51,120 nucleotides of DNA, from assembly GCA_023457535.1 (NCBI GenBank), contig JAEWLN010000033.1, positions 1-51,120 of the forward strand, read 5' to 3'. The DNA is from Bacteroidota bacterium. Its GTDB lineage: Bacteria; Bacteroidota; Bacteroidia; Flavobacteriales; Flavobacteriaceae. Below the pieces are notes generated by a model. That model was not told the origin of the DNA and did no database searches. It worked only from the letters and a program-made list of their open reading frames with translations. Positions 8,056-15,808 of this stretch are shown here, one piece after another. The position numbers and the translations under genes are program-made. How positions within the stretch are numbered: the stretch's first letter is position 1; every line of letters starts with the position of its first letter.

Positions 8056-8586
8056 ATGCGAAAACTACAAAACAGCGAGCTCGGGCGCAAAACGGTGCAG
8101 GATTTTAAAAGCGCCGATAAAACACCGATCATTCTGGTATTGGACGATATCCGAAGCCTGCACAACATCGGGTCTGTATTTCGTACCGCCGACGCCTTTT
8201 TAATCGAAAAGATCTATTTGTGCGGCATTACGGCCACCCCGCCAAACAAAGAAATCCACAAAACCGCGCTTGGCGCAACGGAAACTGTCGAATGGGAACA
8301 CCACGCTGATGTCCTTGCTGTAATTGCCCGATTACAAGCTGAACACGTATCGGTGCTGGCCGTTGAACAAGTTGAAAACGCCACGCTGCTCAACGACTTT
8401 TCGCCCGAAAAGAATCAAAGATACGCGCTTGTATTTGGCAATGAAGTTTTTGGCGTGAACCAGCAGGCAGTGGCTTTGTGCGACGGAAGCATCGAAATAC
8501 CGCAACTGGGGTCCAAACATTCGCTCAACATTTCAGTCAGCGCAGGAATTGTCATTTGGGATTTATTTCAAAAACTAAGGCGCTGA
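8056..8586 (+). CDS. TrmH/SpoU family RNA 2'-O-methyltransferase
   Basis: A 176-residue SPOUT methyltransferase transferring a methyl group from SAM to a ribose 2'-OH in tRNA or rRNA. Three signature motifs are present: motif 1 'HNIGSVFRTAD' with Asn37 and Arg43, motif 2 'YALVFGNEVFGV' (123-134), and motif 3 'IEIPQLGSKHSLNISVSAGI' that forms the trefoil knot. It lacks an extra N-terminal substrate-binding domain, so the target (for example tRNA Gm18) cannot be told. The ATG at 8056 is used; an upstream in-frame start at 8029 would lie in the terminator hairpin. It converges with the folK fusion, whose stop is adjacent. Confidence 0.92.
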   Translation: MRKLQNSELGRKTVQDFKSADKTPIILVLDDIRSLHNIGSVFRTADAFLIEKIYLCGITATPPNKEIHKTALGATETVEWEHHADVLAVIARLQAEHVSVLAVEQVENATLLNDFSPEKNQRYALVFGNEVFGVNQQAVALCDGSIEIPQLGSKHSLNISVSAGIVIWDLFQKLRR

Positions 8587-9717
8587 TCATCTGATTTTTT
8601 GTTGGATCTGCCGCAAAACAAACACATAATCTTCCTGATTTTTTACAAAATCGCGATCCGACACATCAATGACCAATACGTTCAAATCCGGTTGTGATTT
8701 GATGTAATCGAGGTATCCGCGGTTGATCTTATCGAGGTAATCGGCCGGAATCTCCTGCTCATAACTGCGTCCCCGCTGCTTGATATTAGCCAGCAATCGA
8801 TCGGTATTCTGATACAGATAAACGTACAAATCCGGCTTGGGCATTTCGCGGTAAATGATCTCGAACAACTTACGGTACAACCGGTACTCGTCTTCGGTAA
8901 GGGTGATTTTAGCAAAGATGAGCGATTTGAAAATATGGTAATCGGCGACAATAAAATCCTTGAACAGATCAAATTGCGCGAGATCATCGGCAATTTGCTG
9001 GTACCGGTCGGCCAGAAAAGACATTTCAAGCGGAAACGCATACCGGCTTTGGTCTTCATAAAACTTTGGCAAAAACGGATTGTCGGCAAAACGTTCGAGT
9101 ACGGTCTTGGCATTGAAATCCTCGGCAATCTTATTGGTCAGCGTGGTCTTCCCCGCCCCGATGTTGCCTTCGATTGCAATATAATTAAAATGTTCGAGCG
9201 CGATTTCGTCCAATGGCGCGTCGAGCTTGCCGATCAATTTACACGCACTTGCGTCTGTCGTGGCCCGGATCAATTCCGGCACGTATTTTTGCAGCACCGG
9301 ATGGCGCCAATCGAGGTTCAGATCGCGCATCGGCAACAGCACAAAAAGTCTGTTTTGCATTTGCGGATGCGGCACCTGAAGCTGCTGCGTTTGGATCACT
9401 GCCTGGTCAAACGCTATGATATCCACATCGATCACACGCGGCTGATAGCCTTCCGCCGGGACCCTGACACGCCCGAAACTTTGTTCGATTTCGAGGATTT
9501 TCTCAAGGATTTGGTGCGGCGGTCGCGTTGTATGCAACAAAAGCGCGCAATTGTAAAATGGTTCGCCGTCAAAGCCCCATGCCGGGGTTTCATACAAACG
9601 CGAAACCTTGACGACCGTACCGGCCCGTTCGTGAATCGCCGCCAGCGCCAACCGGATGTTGCGCAACCGGTCCCCTTCGTTGCTGCCAATCGACAAAATG
9701 ACTTGGTACTGATTCAT
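8587..9717 (-). CDS. folK: bifunctional HPPK (FolK) / deoxynucleoside kinase fusion
   Basis: A 376-residue two-domain enzyme. Residues 1-150 are 6-hydroxymethyl-7,8-dihydropterin pyrophosphokinase of folate synthesis, with 'ILSIGSNEGDR', 'SRLYETPAWG' and the Mg-binding stretch 'QPRVIDVDIIAFD' (Asp97, Asp99). Residues 177-376 are a deoxyadenosine/deoxyguanosine kinase-type deoxynucleoside kinase with P-loop 'EGNIGAGKTT' (183-192), 'LERFADNPFLPKFYED' and 'KQRGRSYE' (lid arginines). The fusion is known across Bacteroidota, and the two activities belong to different pathways (folate versus nucleotide salvage). The 5' end and promoter are part of a duplicated segment (see 11167-11246). Confidence 0.95.
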   Translation of the reverse strand: MNQYQVILSIGSNEGDRLRNIRLALAAIHERAGTVVKVSRLYETPAWGFDGEPFYNCALLLHTTRPPHQILEKILEIEQSFGRVRVPAEGYQPRVIDVDIIAFDQAVIQTQQLQVPHPQMQNRLFVLLPMRDLNLDWRHPVLQKYVPELIRATTDASACKLIGKLDAPLDEIALEHFNYIAIEGNIGAGKTTLTNKIAEDFNAKTVLERFADNPFLPKFYEDQSRYAFPLEMSFLADRYQQIADDLAQFDLFKDFIVADYHIFKSLIFAKITLTEDEYRLYRKLFEIIYREMPKPDLYVYLYQNTDRLLANIKQRGRSYEQEIPADYLDKINRGYLDYIKSQPDLNVLVIDVSDRDFVKNQEDYVFVLRQIQQKIR

Positions 9718-9770
9718 ATCAAGGGCAAATTAACTAAAACAATTTTACAATAGTTGTATAATTATCGGGG
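9691..9770. repeat. left copy of the duplicated folK/sppA junction
   Basis: Aligns without gaps to 11167-11246, with about 66 of 80 bases identical by hand count and a 20-base stretch at 9721-9740 identical throughout. It covers the first 9 codons of folK and its leader. The rightward -7 box seen in the other copy (TATATTTG) reads TATAATTA here and is lost. Confidence 0.9.
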
Positions 9771-9823
9771 CTTGTTGATAACTTGTTCAGGGCACGATCA
9801 CCGCTTTACGCCAACCTTTTTAC

Positions 9824-9883
9824 AGGCGCTTCTTAGCCAATGTGATGGCCGCGATGACCGGAATATGTTTTATTTTTTCTTCG
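9824..9883 (+). pseudogene. sppA: relic of the sppA 5' end
   Basis: Read from 9824 this gives RRFLANVMAAMTGICFIFSS, then a stop (TAA, 9884-9886). The intact SppA at 11286 begins MRFLSNVLATLVGL-FIFSV. The start codon has become AGG and one codon is inserted. It lies at the position expected from the flanking repeat (67 bases after the dead -7 box, against 53 in the functional copy). It is the remnant of a second sppA left by duplication of the junction. Similarity may continue weakly to about 9950 in another frame. Confidence 0.78.
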
Positions 9884-9886
9884 TAA

Positions 9887-10090
9887 AACTATCGGCACAC
9901 TCCATTTCACGGGATTGCGTTACGACTGCTGGTACAATTGGCACATTCCTGAACCCTTTTGCCTCTGACAAATTTTGCATCGGCGTTGTATTATAAATTG
10001 CTGCAAAACTCCAACAACATTGGAAAGACAAAACCCAACCGGACAGGCGCTTCCGGAAATTTGAAATTTAAAAAAGCCGCGACAATGCTG
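9887..10090. other. intergenic stretch, no gene seen
   Basis: Between the sppA relic and the fkbM promoter. No ORF with family resemblance, RNA gene or clear terminator is visible. The 459-base gap 9718-10176 therefore holds the folK leader, the sppA relic, this unassigned stretch and the fkbM promoter. Confidence 0.5.
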
Positions 10091-10118
10091 TTTGCCGCGA
10101 TTTATTTGCCTAAGTTTG
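10091..10118 (+). promoter_or_regulatory. candidate promoter of fkbM
   Basis: TTTG at 10091-10094 and TAAGTTTG at 10111-10118, spacing 16, the same geometry as the promoter at 3661. The leader to the ATG at 10177 would be about 53 bases. Confidence 0.6.
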
Positions 10119-10176
10119 TTTTCCGGTTCTTAAACCGAACCCAGCCGCAACACAGCAAGCTATTAACAAACAAACT

Positions 10177-11025
10177 ATGGATGAATCTATGAAATTAGTC
10201 TTTGACGTCGGAATGCACAAAGGAGAAGACACAGACTATTATTTGAAAAAAGGATTTCGTGTCGTGTCCTTTGAAGCCGACCCGGATTTAGCGGAATTGT
10301 GCCGCAAACGCTTTTCAGAACAACTCAAAACAGGCCAGCTGCACATTGTGGAAGGTGCGATCGTCGACCTCGAAAAGCATCAAAGTTCCGACGGCAAGAT
10401 CCGGTTTTTCAAAAACAAAAAATCCAGCGTTTGGGGAACGGTCGTGGATGACTGGGCCGAGCGAAATACAAAATTGGGCTCTGACAGCGAAATCATCGAG
10501 GTCGCCATTATCGATTTTGCAGCCTGCATCCGCCAGTACGGGATGCCGTATTACCTCAAGATCGACATTGAAGGAATGGACGTGATCTGCCTTAAGGCCT
10601 TGCGCGGATTTACCGAGCGTCCTGCTTATATTTCGATCGAATCTGAAAAGATCTCGTTTGACAAATTATCGGAAGAGTTCCGTATCTTCACCGAGCTGGG
10701 CTACGACGCATTCCAAACCGTCAACCAGATCAAAGTCACGGATCAAAAAGAACCCAAAAACACTACTGAAGGAAACTATCTTGGGTATCGCTTCTCGAAG
10801 GGTTCATCGGGGTTGTTCGGCACCGATCTGAATAAATCCGACTGGAAATCGCTTGACCAATCCTTAAAACGTTACAAAGAAATTTTTAACGGATACAAAT
10901 ACCTCGGCGACGATGGCAAATTCACTAAATTCCTGCTGGGACGCCTTTTTTCAAAAGCGACCAACCGCCTCTTCGGGATTCCGGGTTGGTATGACACGCA
11001 CGCCCGGCATTCGTCGGTAAAATAA
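10177..11025 (+). CDS. FkbM family SAM-dependent methyltransferase
   Basis: A 282-residue class I methyltransferase. The SAM-binding motif I 'VFDVGMHKGED' (8-18), the acidic residue of 'VSFEADP' (Glu33) and the FkbM hallmark 'YLKIDIEGMD' (126-135) are all present. FkbM enzymes usually O-methylate sugars or polyketides, often on surface glycans; the substrate here is not deducible. The first ATG is used; a second at 10189 is equally possible. It stands alone between folK and sppA with its own promoter and terminator, flanked by the duplicated junction copies, which marks it as an inserted cassette. Codon use is not strikingly different from its neighbours. Confidence 0.87.
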   Translation: MDESMKLVFDVGMHKGEDTDYYLKKGFRVVSFEADPDLAELCRKRFSEQLKTGQLHIVEGAIVDLEKHQSSDGKIRFFKNKKSSVWGTVVDDWAERNTKLGSDSEIIEVAIIDFAACIRQYGMPYYLKIDIEGMDVICLKALRGFTERPAYISIESEKISFDKLSEEFRIFTELGYDAFQTVNQIKVTDQKEPKNTTEGNYLGYRFSKGSSGLFGTDLNKSDWKSLDQSLKRYKEIFNGYKYLGDDGKFTKFLLGRLFSKATNRLFGIPGWYDTHARHSSVK

Positions 11026-11031
11026 AATTTG

Positions 11032-11064
11032 AAAAGCGCCAAATCTTCCCGATCGGCGCTTTTT
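11032..11064 (+). terminator. terminator after fkbM
   Basis: AAAAGCGCC (11032-11040) pairs with GGCGCTTTT (11055-11063) around a 14-base loop and ends in T residues; it begins 6 bases after the fkbM stop. Confidence 0.75.
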
Positions 11065-11067
11065 GAT

Positions 11068-11193
11068 TTAAGCCCTTTGTTTTGGCCACGCTTGCCAAAC
11101 GCCGTTCGTGGCTGACTGCGAATTGGCTTTGCGGCACAAAAAATTTCGGGGGACTATGCCGTGCGCCGACAAAATGAACGGGTACGGGCTCAT
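11068..11193 (-). pseudogene. folK: relic of the folK 5' end (41-codon ORF)
   Basis: From the ATG at 11193 the minus strand reads MSPYPFILSAHG..., against MNQYQVILSIGS... in the intact FolK; M-x-x-Y-x-x-I-L-S is preserved at the same distance from the repeat. Beyond residue 9 the similarity fades and the frame stops after 41 codons. The upstream leader is almost identical to that of real folK, so the relic may still be transcribed. Confidence 0.6.
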
Positions 11194-11246
11194 ATTAAGG
11201 GCAAATTAACTAAAACAGTTTTGGAATAGAAGTATATTTGTCGGGG
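11167..11246. repeat. right copy of the duplicated folK/sppA junction
   Basis: Partner of 9691-9770. Here the folK half is decayed and the sppA half is intact, including the -7 box TATATTTG. Confidence 0.9.
11233..11240 (+). promoter_or_regulatory. -7 box of sppA
   Basis: TATATTTG, an exact TAnnTTTG match, 45 bases before the sppA ATG. The corresponding bases in the left junction copy have lost the TTTG. Confidence 0.65.
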
Positions 11247-11285
11247 CGCGCCGATGAATGCTCAGCGCCTTAAACATTTTGTCTT

Positions 11286-13049
11286 ATGCGATTTTTATCC
11301 AATGTCCTGGCCACGCTCGTGGGGCTTTTTATTTTTTCAGTAATGGGATTTTTTGTACTGCTTTTTATTGTGGCGATCGCCGGAAGCGGATCCGATTCGG
11401 TCACGGTGCGCAACAATTCGGTCATCGAACTGGACCTTTCGCGCATCACCACCGATTACGGCGGCAAGACAGCCTACAAAGACATTGACTATTTTGAGGA
11501 AAACCACGATGGTGTGGTGGACGTGTTGCGCGCGATCGACGCGGCGAAAACCGATGCGAACATCAAAGGCATCTCGATTTTGAACAACCAGTCGCAACTC
11601 GGCATGGCGCAAAGCAAGGCCGTTCGCGATGCACTCGCAGACTTTCGCCAATCGGGAAAATTTGTGCTGGCCTATGCCAACTATTACACCCAGAAAGAAT
11701 ACTATCTCAATTCGGTGGCCGATGCGGTCTATCTGAACCCCGTGGGCGAACTCGACTTTAAAGGATTGTCGTCCGAGCTGCTGTTTTTCAAAGATCTACA
11801 GGAAAAATCAGGCATCAAAGTCGAGGTCATCCGACACGGAAAATACAAAAGTGCCGTTGAGCCGTTCCTGGACAACAAAATGAGCGAGGCCAACCGCGAA
11901 CAAATTTCGGCATTGCTCGCATCGGTCTGGGATGCGACTGTCCGGGACATTGCGCAAAGCCGCAACATATCGGTGCAACGGCTCAACGAAATAGCCGACG
12001 GCCTGCTCGCCCGCACCCCGGAAATGGCCAGGAGCGAAAAACTCGTAGACCAGATCGCGTATGAGGACGTATACCACAACGACATCCGCAAGCGGCTCGG
12101 CGTGGATCCGGACGAAAAATACAATAAGGTCAGCATACGCGATTACGCCGAAAATATCGCGCGCACTGCCAGTGATTACCTTGCCACAGACAAAATTGCG
12201 CTGATTTATGCCCAGGGCGAAATCACCAGCGGCGAGGGTGATGTCAACACCATTGGCGAAGGGTCAATCCGACGTTCTTTGCAACAGGCGCGCAAGGACA
12301 GTGCGGTCAAGGCGATCGTACTTCGCGTAGATTCACCGGGCGGCAATGCGCTTACGTCCGATTTGATCTGGCGTGAGGTCGAGCTGACCAAAAAAGTAAA
12401 ACCCGTAGTGGTCTCGATGGGCAATCTTGCGGCATCGGGCGGATATTACATAGCGTGCAACGGCAACCGTATTTTCGCCGAGGCCAATACCATCACGGGC
12501 TCGATCGGCGTATTCGGCATGCTGCCCAATTTTACGGCATTGGCGCAGCGCATCGGCGTTCACAGCGAACAAGTGTCGACCCACGCCAATTCAGCAGGTT
12601 ATTCGGTGTTCCAACCCATGGACGAGGGCTTCAAAAAAATTACCCAGGAAAGCGTAGAACGCATTTACAGCACCTTTGTGTCGCGCGTTTCCCAAGGGCG
12701 TAAAATGGCTCCCGCAGCCGTCGATTCGATTGCGCAGGGCCGGGTTTGGTCTGGGACCGAAGCGCTTAAAATCGGCCTCATAGACGAGATCGGCGGATTG
12801 GACGATGCCATTGCCCATGCCGCCAAACTCGCCAAAGTGCGCGATTTTGCCACCGAGGATTTCCCCGAATATGAAAAAAGTTTCCGCGATTGGCTTTCCG
12901 GAATCGGGTTGCCGTTTGTGAAAAGCCGTGAGGCGTTGCTGCGCGAGGAATTGGGCGAAGAAAATTACCGCACGGTCGAACAGATCCGCAATGTGATGGC
13001 GCAACAAGGCATTCGTGCAGCGCTGCCGTTTTCGATCGATATCCGGTAA
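11286..13049 (+). CDS. sppA: signal peptide peptidase SppA (67K type)
   Basis: A 587-residue inner-membrane serine protease that degrades cleaved signal peptides. One N-terminal transmembrane helix (about residues 5-36) is followed by two tandem S49 domains. The catalytic Lys188 lies in 'GKYKSAVEPF' and Ser384 in 'GNLAASGGYY', matching Lys209 and Ser409 of E. coli SppA, with 'NTITGSIGVFG' after it. Length fits the double-domain bacterial form. The start is fixed by the hydrophobic N-terminus. In this genome it is adjacent and divergent to folK apart from the inserted fkbM cassette. Confidence 0.96.
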   Translation: MRFLSNVLATLVGLFIFSVMGFFVLLFIVAIAGSGSDSVTVRNNSVIELDLSRITTDYGGKTAYKDIDYFEENHDGVVDVLRAIDAAKTDANIKGISILNNQSQLGMAQSKAVRDALADFRQSGKFVLAYANYYTQKEYYLNSVADAVYLNPVGELDFKGLSSELLFFKDLQEKSGIKVEVIRHGKYKSAVEPFLDNKMSEANREQISALLASVWDATVRDIAQSRNISVQRLNEIADGLLARTPEMARSEKLVDQIAYEDVYHNDIRKRLGVDPDEKYNKVSIRDYAENIARTASDYLATDKIALIYAQGEITSGEGDVNTIGEGSIRRSLQQARKDSAVKAIVLRVDSPGGNALTSDLIWREVELTKKVKPVVVSMGNLAASGGYYIACNGNRIFAEANTITGSIGVFGMLPNFTALAQRIGVHSEQVSTHANSAGYSVFQPMDEGFKKITQESVERIYSTFVSRVSQGRKMAPAAVDSIAQGRVWSGTEALKIGLIDEIGGLDDAIAHAAKLAKVRDFATEDFPEYEKSFRDWLSGIGLPFVKSREALLREELGEENYRTVEQIRNVMAQQGIRAALPFSIDIR

Positions 13050-13137
13050 CCGGGCGCGGAAAAGACAGCTTGGATGCTGCTAAAATTTTGATAAAAAGCG
13101 CGTTCGTTATTGGTAGCGGGCGCACTTTGTCGTTATT

Positions 13138-13168
13138 TTTGAATCTGTTAAAATTTGCGCTATTTTTG
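13138..13168 (+). promoter_or_regulatory. promoter of the AsmA-like gene
   Basis: TTTG (13138-13141), 19 bases, TATTTTTG (13161-13168): the consensus spacing and both boxes exact. The ATG at 13192 is 23 bases beyond. Confidence 0.8.
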
Positions 13169-13191
13169 CATGCGTAACCAAACCCCATGTC

Positions 13192-15777
13192 ATGGTCAAG
13201 AAAATCCTGAAAATTACCGGCGTTATCTTGTTGTTGCTGATCGCCGCGGTGGTAGCCATCCCATTTTTGTTCGAAGATGCGATCAAAGCCAAAATTGCCG
13301 AGGCGATCAACGAAAAAGTAGACGCCAAAGTATCGTTTGCCGACGCCGATCTGAGCCTGTTGCGCAGTTTCCCGCAAGCCAGCGTCAACGTTGAAAAACT
13401 GCTCATTCTCAACAAAGCGCCATTTGAAGGCGACACGTTGGTATCGATGGGCGAAATTACGCTCAGGATGTCGGTCAGGGAATTGTTCAAAGGAAAAGAC
13501 GAACCGATGAATATCGAAGCATTCACGTCCAAAAATGCAAGAATCAACATTTTATTCAACAAAGACGGCCTGGGCAACTTCGACATTGCACTCAAGGACG
13601 ACAAACCATCGGATGGCAAAGGCGACCCGTTGTCGCTCAAAATCCAGGAATACAAATTTGAGAACCTGCACTTTAAGTATTACGACGAGCGCTCGAAGAT
13701 CAAAATGGTCATCGATAGCCTGAACCACTCGGGCACGGGCGATTTCACGGCTTCCAAACTGGACCTGAACACCCGGTCTACGGCAAAGGTATCGCTCGAT
13801 ATGGACAAGGTCAATTACATGAATGGCCTGGCCCTCACATTGGACGCCGTTCTGGGCATCGATCTTGAAAAAAGCAAGTATGAGTTCAAGCAGAACAAGG
13901 CGCTGATCAATCAGTTGCCGCTCGAATTCGACGGTTTTATCCAACTTTTGGATAACGGCCAGCAATACGATCTGACTTTTAAAACGCCCACGTCGAGTTT
14001 CCAGAACTTCCTCGGTTTGATTCCGGGGGCGTATGCCGGCAGTCTCGACAAGGTGAAAACCACGGGCGATTTCACGGTCAACGGATATGCCAAAGGCCTT
14101 TTCTCTGACACCACCGTTCCGAAATTCAACATTGCCATTGCATCGAACAACGCATCGTTCAAGTATCCGGACTTGCCTAAATCGGTCGAAAGTATCGTGA
14201 TCGATACCAAAATCATCAACGAAACGGGCCATCTCAATGATACGTATGTCAATCTGGACAAGCTCTCGTTCCGCATCGACCAGGATGTGTTCAACGCCAA
14301 GGCCAATATCCGCAATGTGAGTGAGAATGCGCTCGTGGATGCCGATTTGAAAGGCACGATCAATCTTGGCAATTTGTCGAAAGCATATCCGATCAAACTC
14401 GACAAACCACTTTCGGGGATTTTGACCGCCGATATCGACACGAAATTCGACATGAAATCGGTTGAGACGAGCCAATACCAGAACATGCAAAATGCGGGCA
14501 ACCTGACGCTGACCGGCTTTAAGTATGTCGATGACCAGAACAAGGCGATCAACATCAACAAAGCCATCGTGGATTTTACCAATACCAGGATCGACCTCAA
14601 GCAACTTGACGCAACGACAGGCAAAACAGACCTGAAACTCAACGGAACACTCGAGAATTTTTACGGCTTCATGCTCAAAAACCAGGAGTTGAAAGGCAAT
14701 TTCAACCTGCAATCGAACCAATTTGCCGTATCGGATTTTATGACCGACGCCGCGCCTGAAGCTGAACAGAAAACGCAAAATAAGGATGCGGTCAAAATTC
14801 CGGCATTCCTTAACTGCACGCTCAATGCCAGGGCAAATAAGGTACTTTACGATAATCTCGTGTTGCAGGATGTATGGGGTAAGGTGATCATCAGAGACCA
14901 GAAGGCGACGCTCGAAAATGTCAAAACGTCGATTTTTGGCGGTAGTATCGGGATGGACGGATCGGTGTCGACCAAGGAAAAAGTACCCAGCTTCAACATG
15001 AACCTCAAACTCAACGCCGTTGACATCAAGGAAACGTTTACCAAGCTGGAAATGATGAAAAACATTGCCCCGATTGCAGGTGTGGTCAACGGAAAACTCA
15101 ATTCGACCGTAAAAGTATCCGGAAATCTGGACGCTAAAGAAATGACGCCGGACCTGAAGTCGGTTTCAGGCGATTTGATCGGACAATTGTTGTCGACGAC
15201 CGTCAACGAAAAAACCTCACCTTTGCTGACCAAGCTTGACCAAAGCGTGGGCTTTATCGATTTGCAAAAACTCAACCTCAACGATCTCAAAGCCGCGCTG
15301 ACGTTTAAAGACGGTAAAGTCAATGTAAAACCGTTTGATCTTAAATACCAGGACATCAAAGTCAGCGTGGGCGGCTCGCATGGGTTTGACCAGTCGATGA
15401 ATTACAACCTTAAATTCGACGTGCCGGCCAAATACCTCGGCGCCGAGGCCAACAAACTGATCGCAAAGCTGACACCGGCCGAAGCCAAACAACTTGAAAA
15501 CATTCCGGTAAGCGCCGTGGTAAGCGGCGATTTTAAGAATCCGAAAGTTTCTACAGATATGAAACAGGCCGTAACCAATCTCACCGCCCAGCTCGTCAAA
15601 CAGCAAAAAGACAAACTGTTGAATCAGGGGACCAATGCGCTCGGCAACATTTTAAGCGGCGGCGGCAAAAAAGATTCGACCAAAACACAAACGCCTACCA
15701 AGAACGACAACGTCAAACAGGCGGCCGGACAGGTGCTTGAAGGGTTGTTCGGAAAAAAGAAAAAACAACAGGAATAA
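13192..15777 (+). CDS. AsmA family protein
   Basis: An 861-residue protein with a single N-terminal membrane anchor (ILLLLIAAVVAIPFLF, about 12-28) and a long beta-rich periplasmic region. The start 'VKKILKITGVIL' and 'EDAIKAKIAEAINEKVDAKV' are typical of AsmA, and the C-terminal part (about 480-770) has the AsmA-like C-terminal pattern of repeated amphipathic strands. AsmA/TamB relatives are thought to bridge inner and outer membranes for phospholipid transport; a role in outer-membrane homeostasis is inferred. The C-terminus is Lys/Gln-rich and probably disordered. A long antisense ORF (13552-14778) is a shadow. Confidence 0.88.
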   Translation: MVKKILKITGVILLLLIAAVVAIPFLFEDAIKAKIAEAINEKVDAKVSFADADLSLLRSFPQASVNVEKLLILNKAPFEGDTLVSMGEITLRMSVRELFKGKDEPMNIEAFTSKNARINILFNKDGLGNFDIALKDDKPSDGKGDPLSLKIQEYKFENLHFKYYDERSKIKMVIDSLNHSGTGDFTASKLDLNTRSTAKVSLDMDKVNYMNGLALTLDAVLGIDLEKSKYEFKQNKALINQLPLEFDGFIQLLDNGQQYDLTFKTPTSSFQNFLGLIPGAYAGSLDKVKTTGDFTVNGYAKGLFSDTTVPKFNIAIASNNASFKYPDLPKSVESIVIDTKIINETGHLNDTYVNLDKLSFRIDQDVFNAKANIRNVSENALVDADLKGTINLGNLSKAYPIKLDKPLSGILTADIDTKFDMKSVETSQYQNMQNAGNLTLTGFKYVDDQNKAININKAIVDFTNTRIDLKQLDATTGKTDLKLNGTLENFYGFMLKNQELKGNFNLQSNQFAVSDFMTDAAPEAEQKTQNKDAVKIPAFLNCTLNARANKVLYDNLVLQDVWGKVIIRDQKATLENVKTSIFGGSIGMDGSVSTKEKVPSFNMNLKLNAVDIKETFTKLEMMKNIAPIAGVVNGKLNSTVKVSGNLDAKEMTPDLKSVSGDLIGQLLSTTVNEKTSPLLTKLDQSVGFIDLQKLNLNDLKAALTFKDGKVNVKPFDLKYQDIKVSVGGSHGFDQSMNYNLKFDVPAKYLGAEANKLIAKLTPAEAKQLENIPVSAVVSGDFKNPKVSTDMKQAVTNLTAQLVKQQKDKLLNQGTNALGNILSGGGKKDSTKTQTPTKNDNVKQAAGQVLEGLFGKKKKQQE

Positions 15778-15786
15778 GTTGAAAAC

Positions 15787-15808
15787 GCCCGGTCATCGGG
15801 CTTTTTTT
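15787..15808 (+). terminator. terminator after the AsmA-like gene
   Basis: GCCCG / CGGGC stem with loop GTCAT (15787-15801) and seven T residues that run into the stop codon of the convergent DUF2797 gene. Confidence 0.85.

Noticed and set aside
8935..9753. 272-codon plus-strand ORF antisense to the folK fusion
   Set aside because: The sense strand carries two recognisable enzyme domains; this ORF has no motif and no start signal.
9754..10192. Two short plus-strand ORFs (80 and 77 codons) between folK and fkbM
   Set aside because: No domain or start context; the first covers the sppA relic out of frame and the second runs into the fkbM promoter.
11102..11166. Extension of the junction repeat to the left (CCGTTCGTG at matching distances in both copies)
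   Set aside because: The 9-base match is at nearly the same offset (66 versus 65 bases), but the sequence between does not align convincingly by eye, so it was not included in the repeat.
13552..14778. 408-codon antisense ORF in the AsmA-like gene
   Set aside because: It is a shadow of the strongly biased codons of the sense gene; the composition is Arg/Val/Phe-rich with no domain, and the sense protein is well supported.
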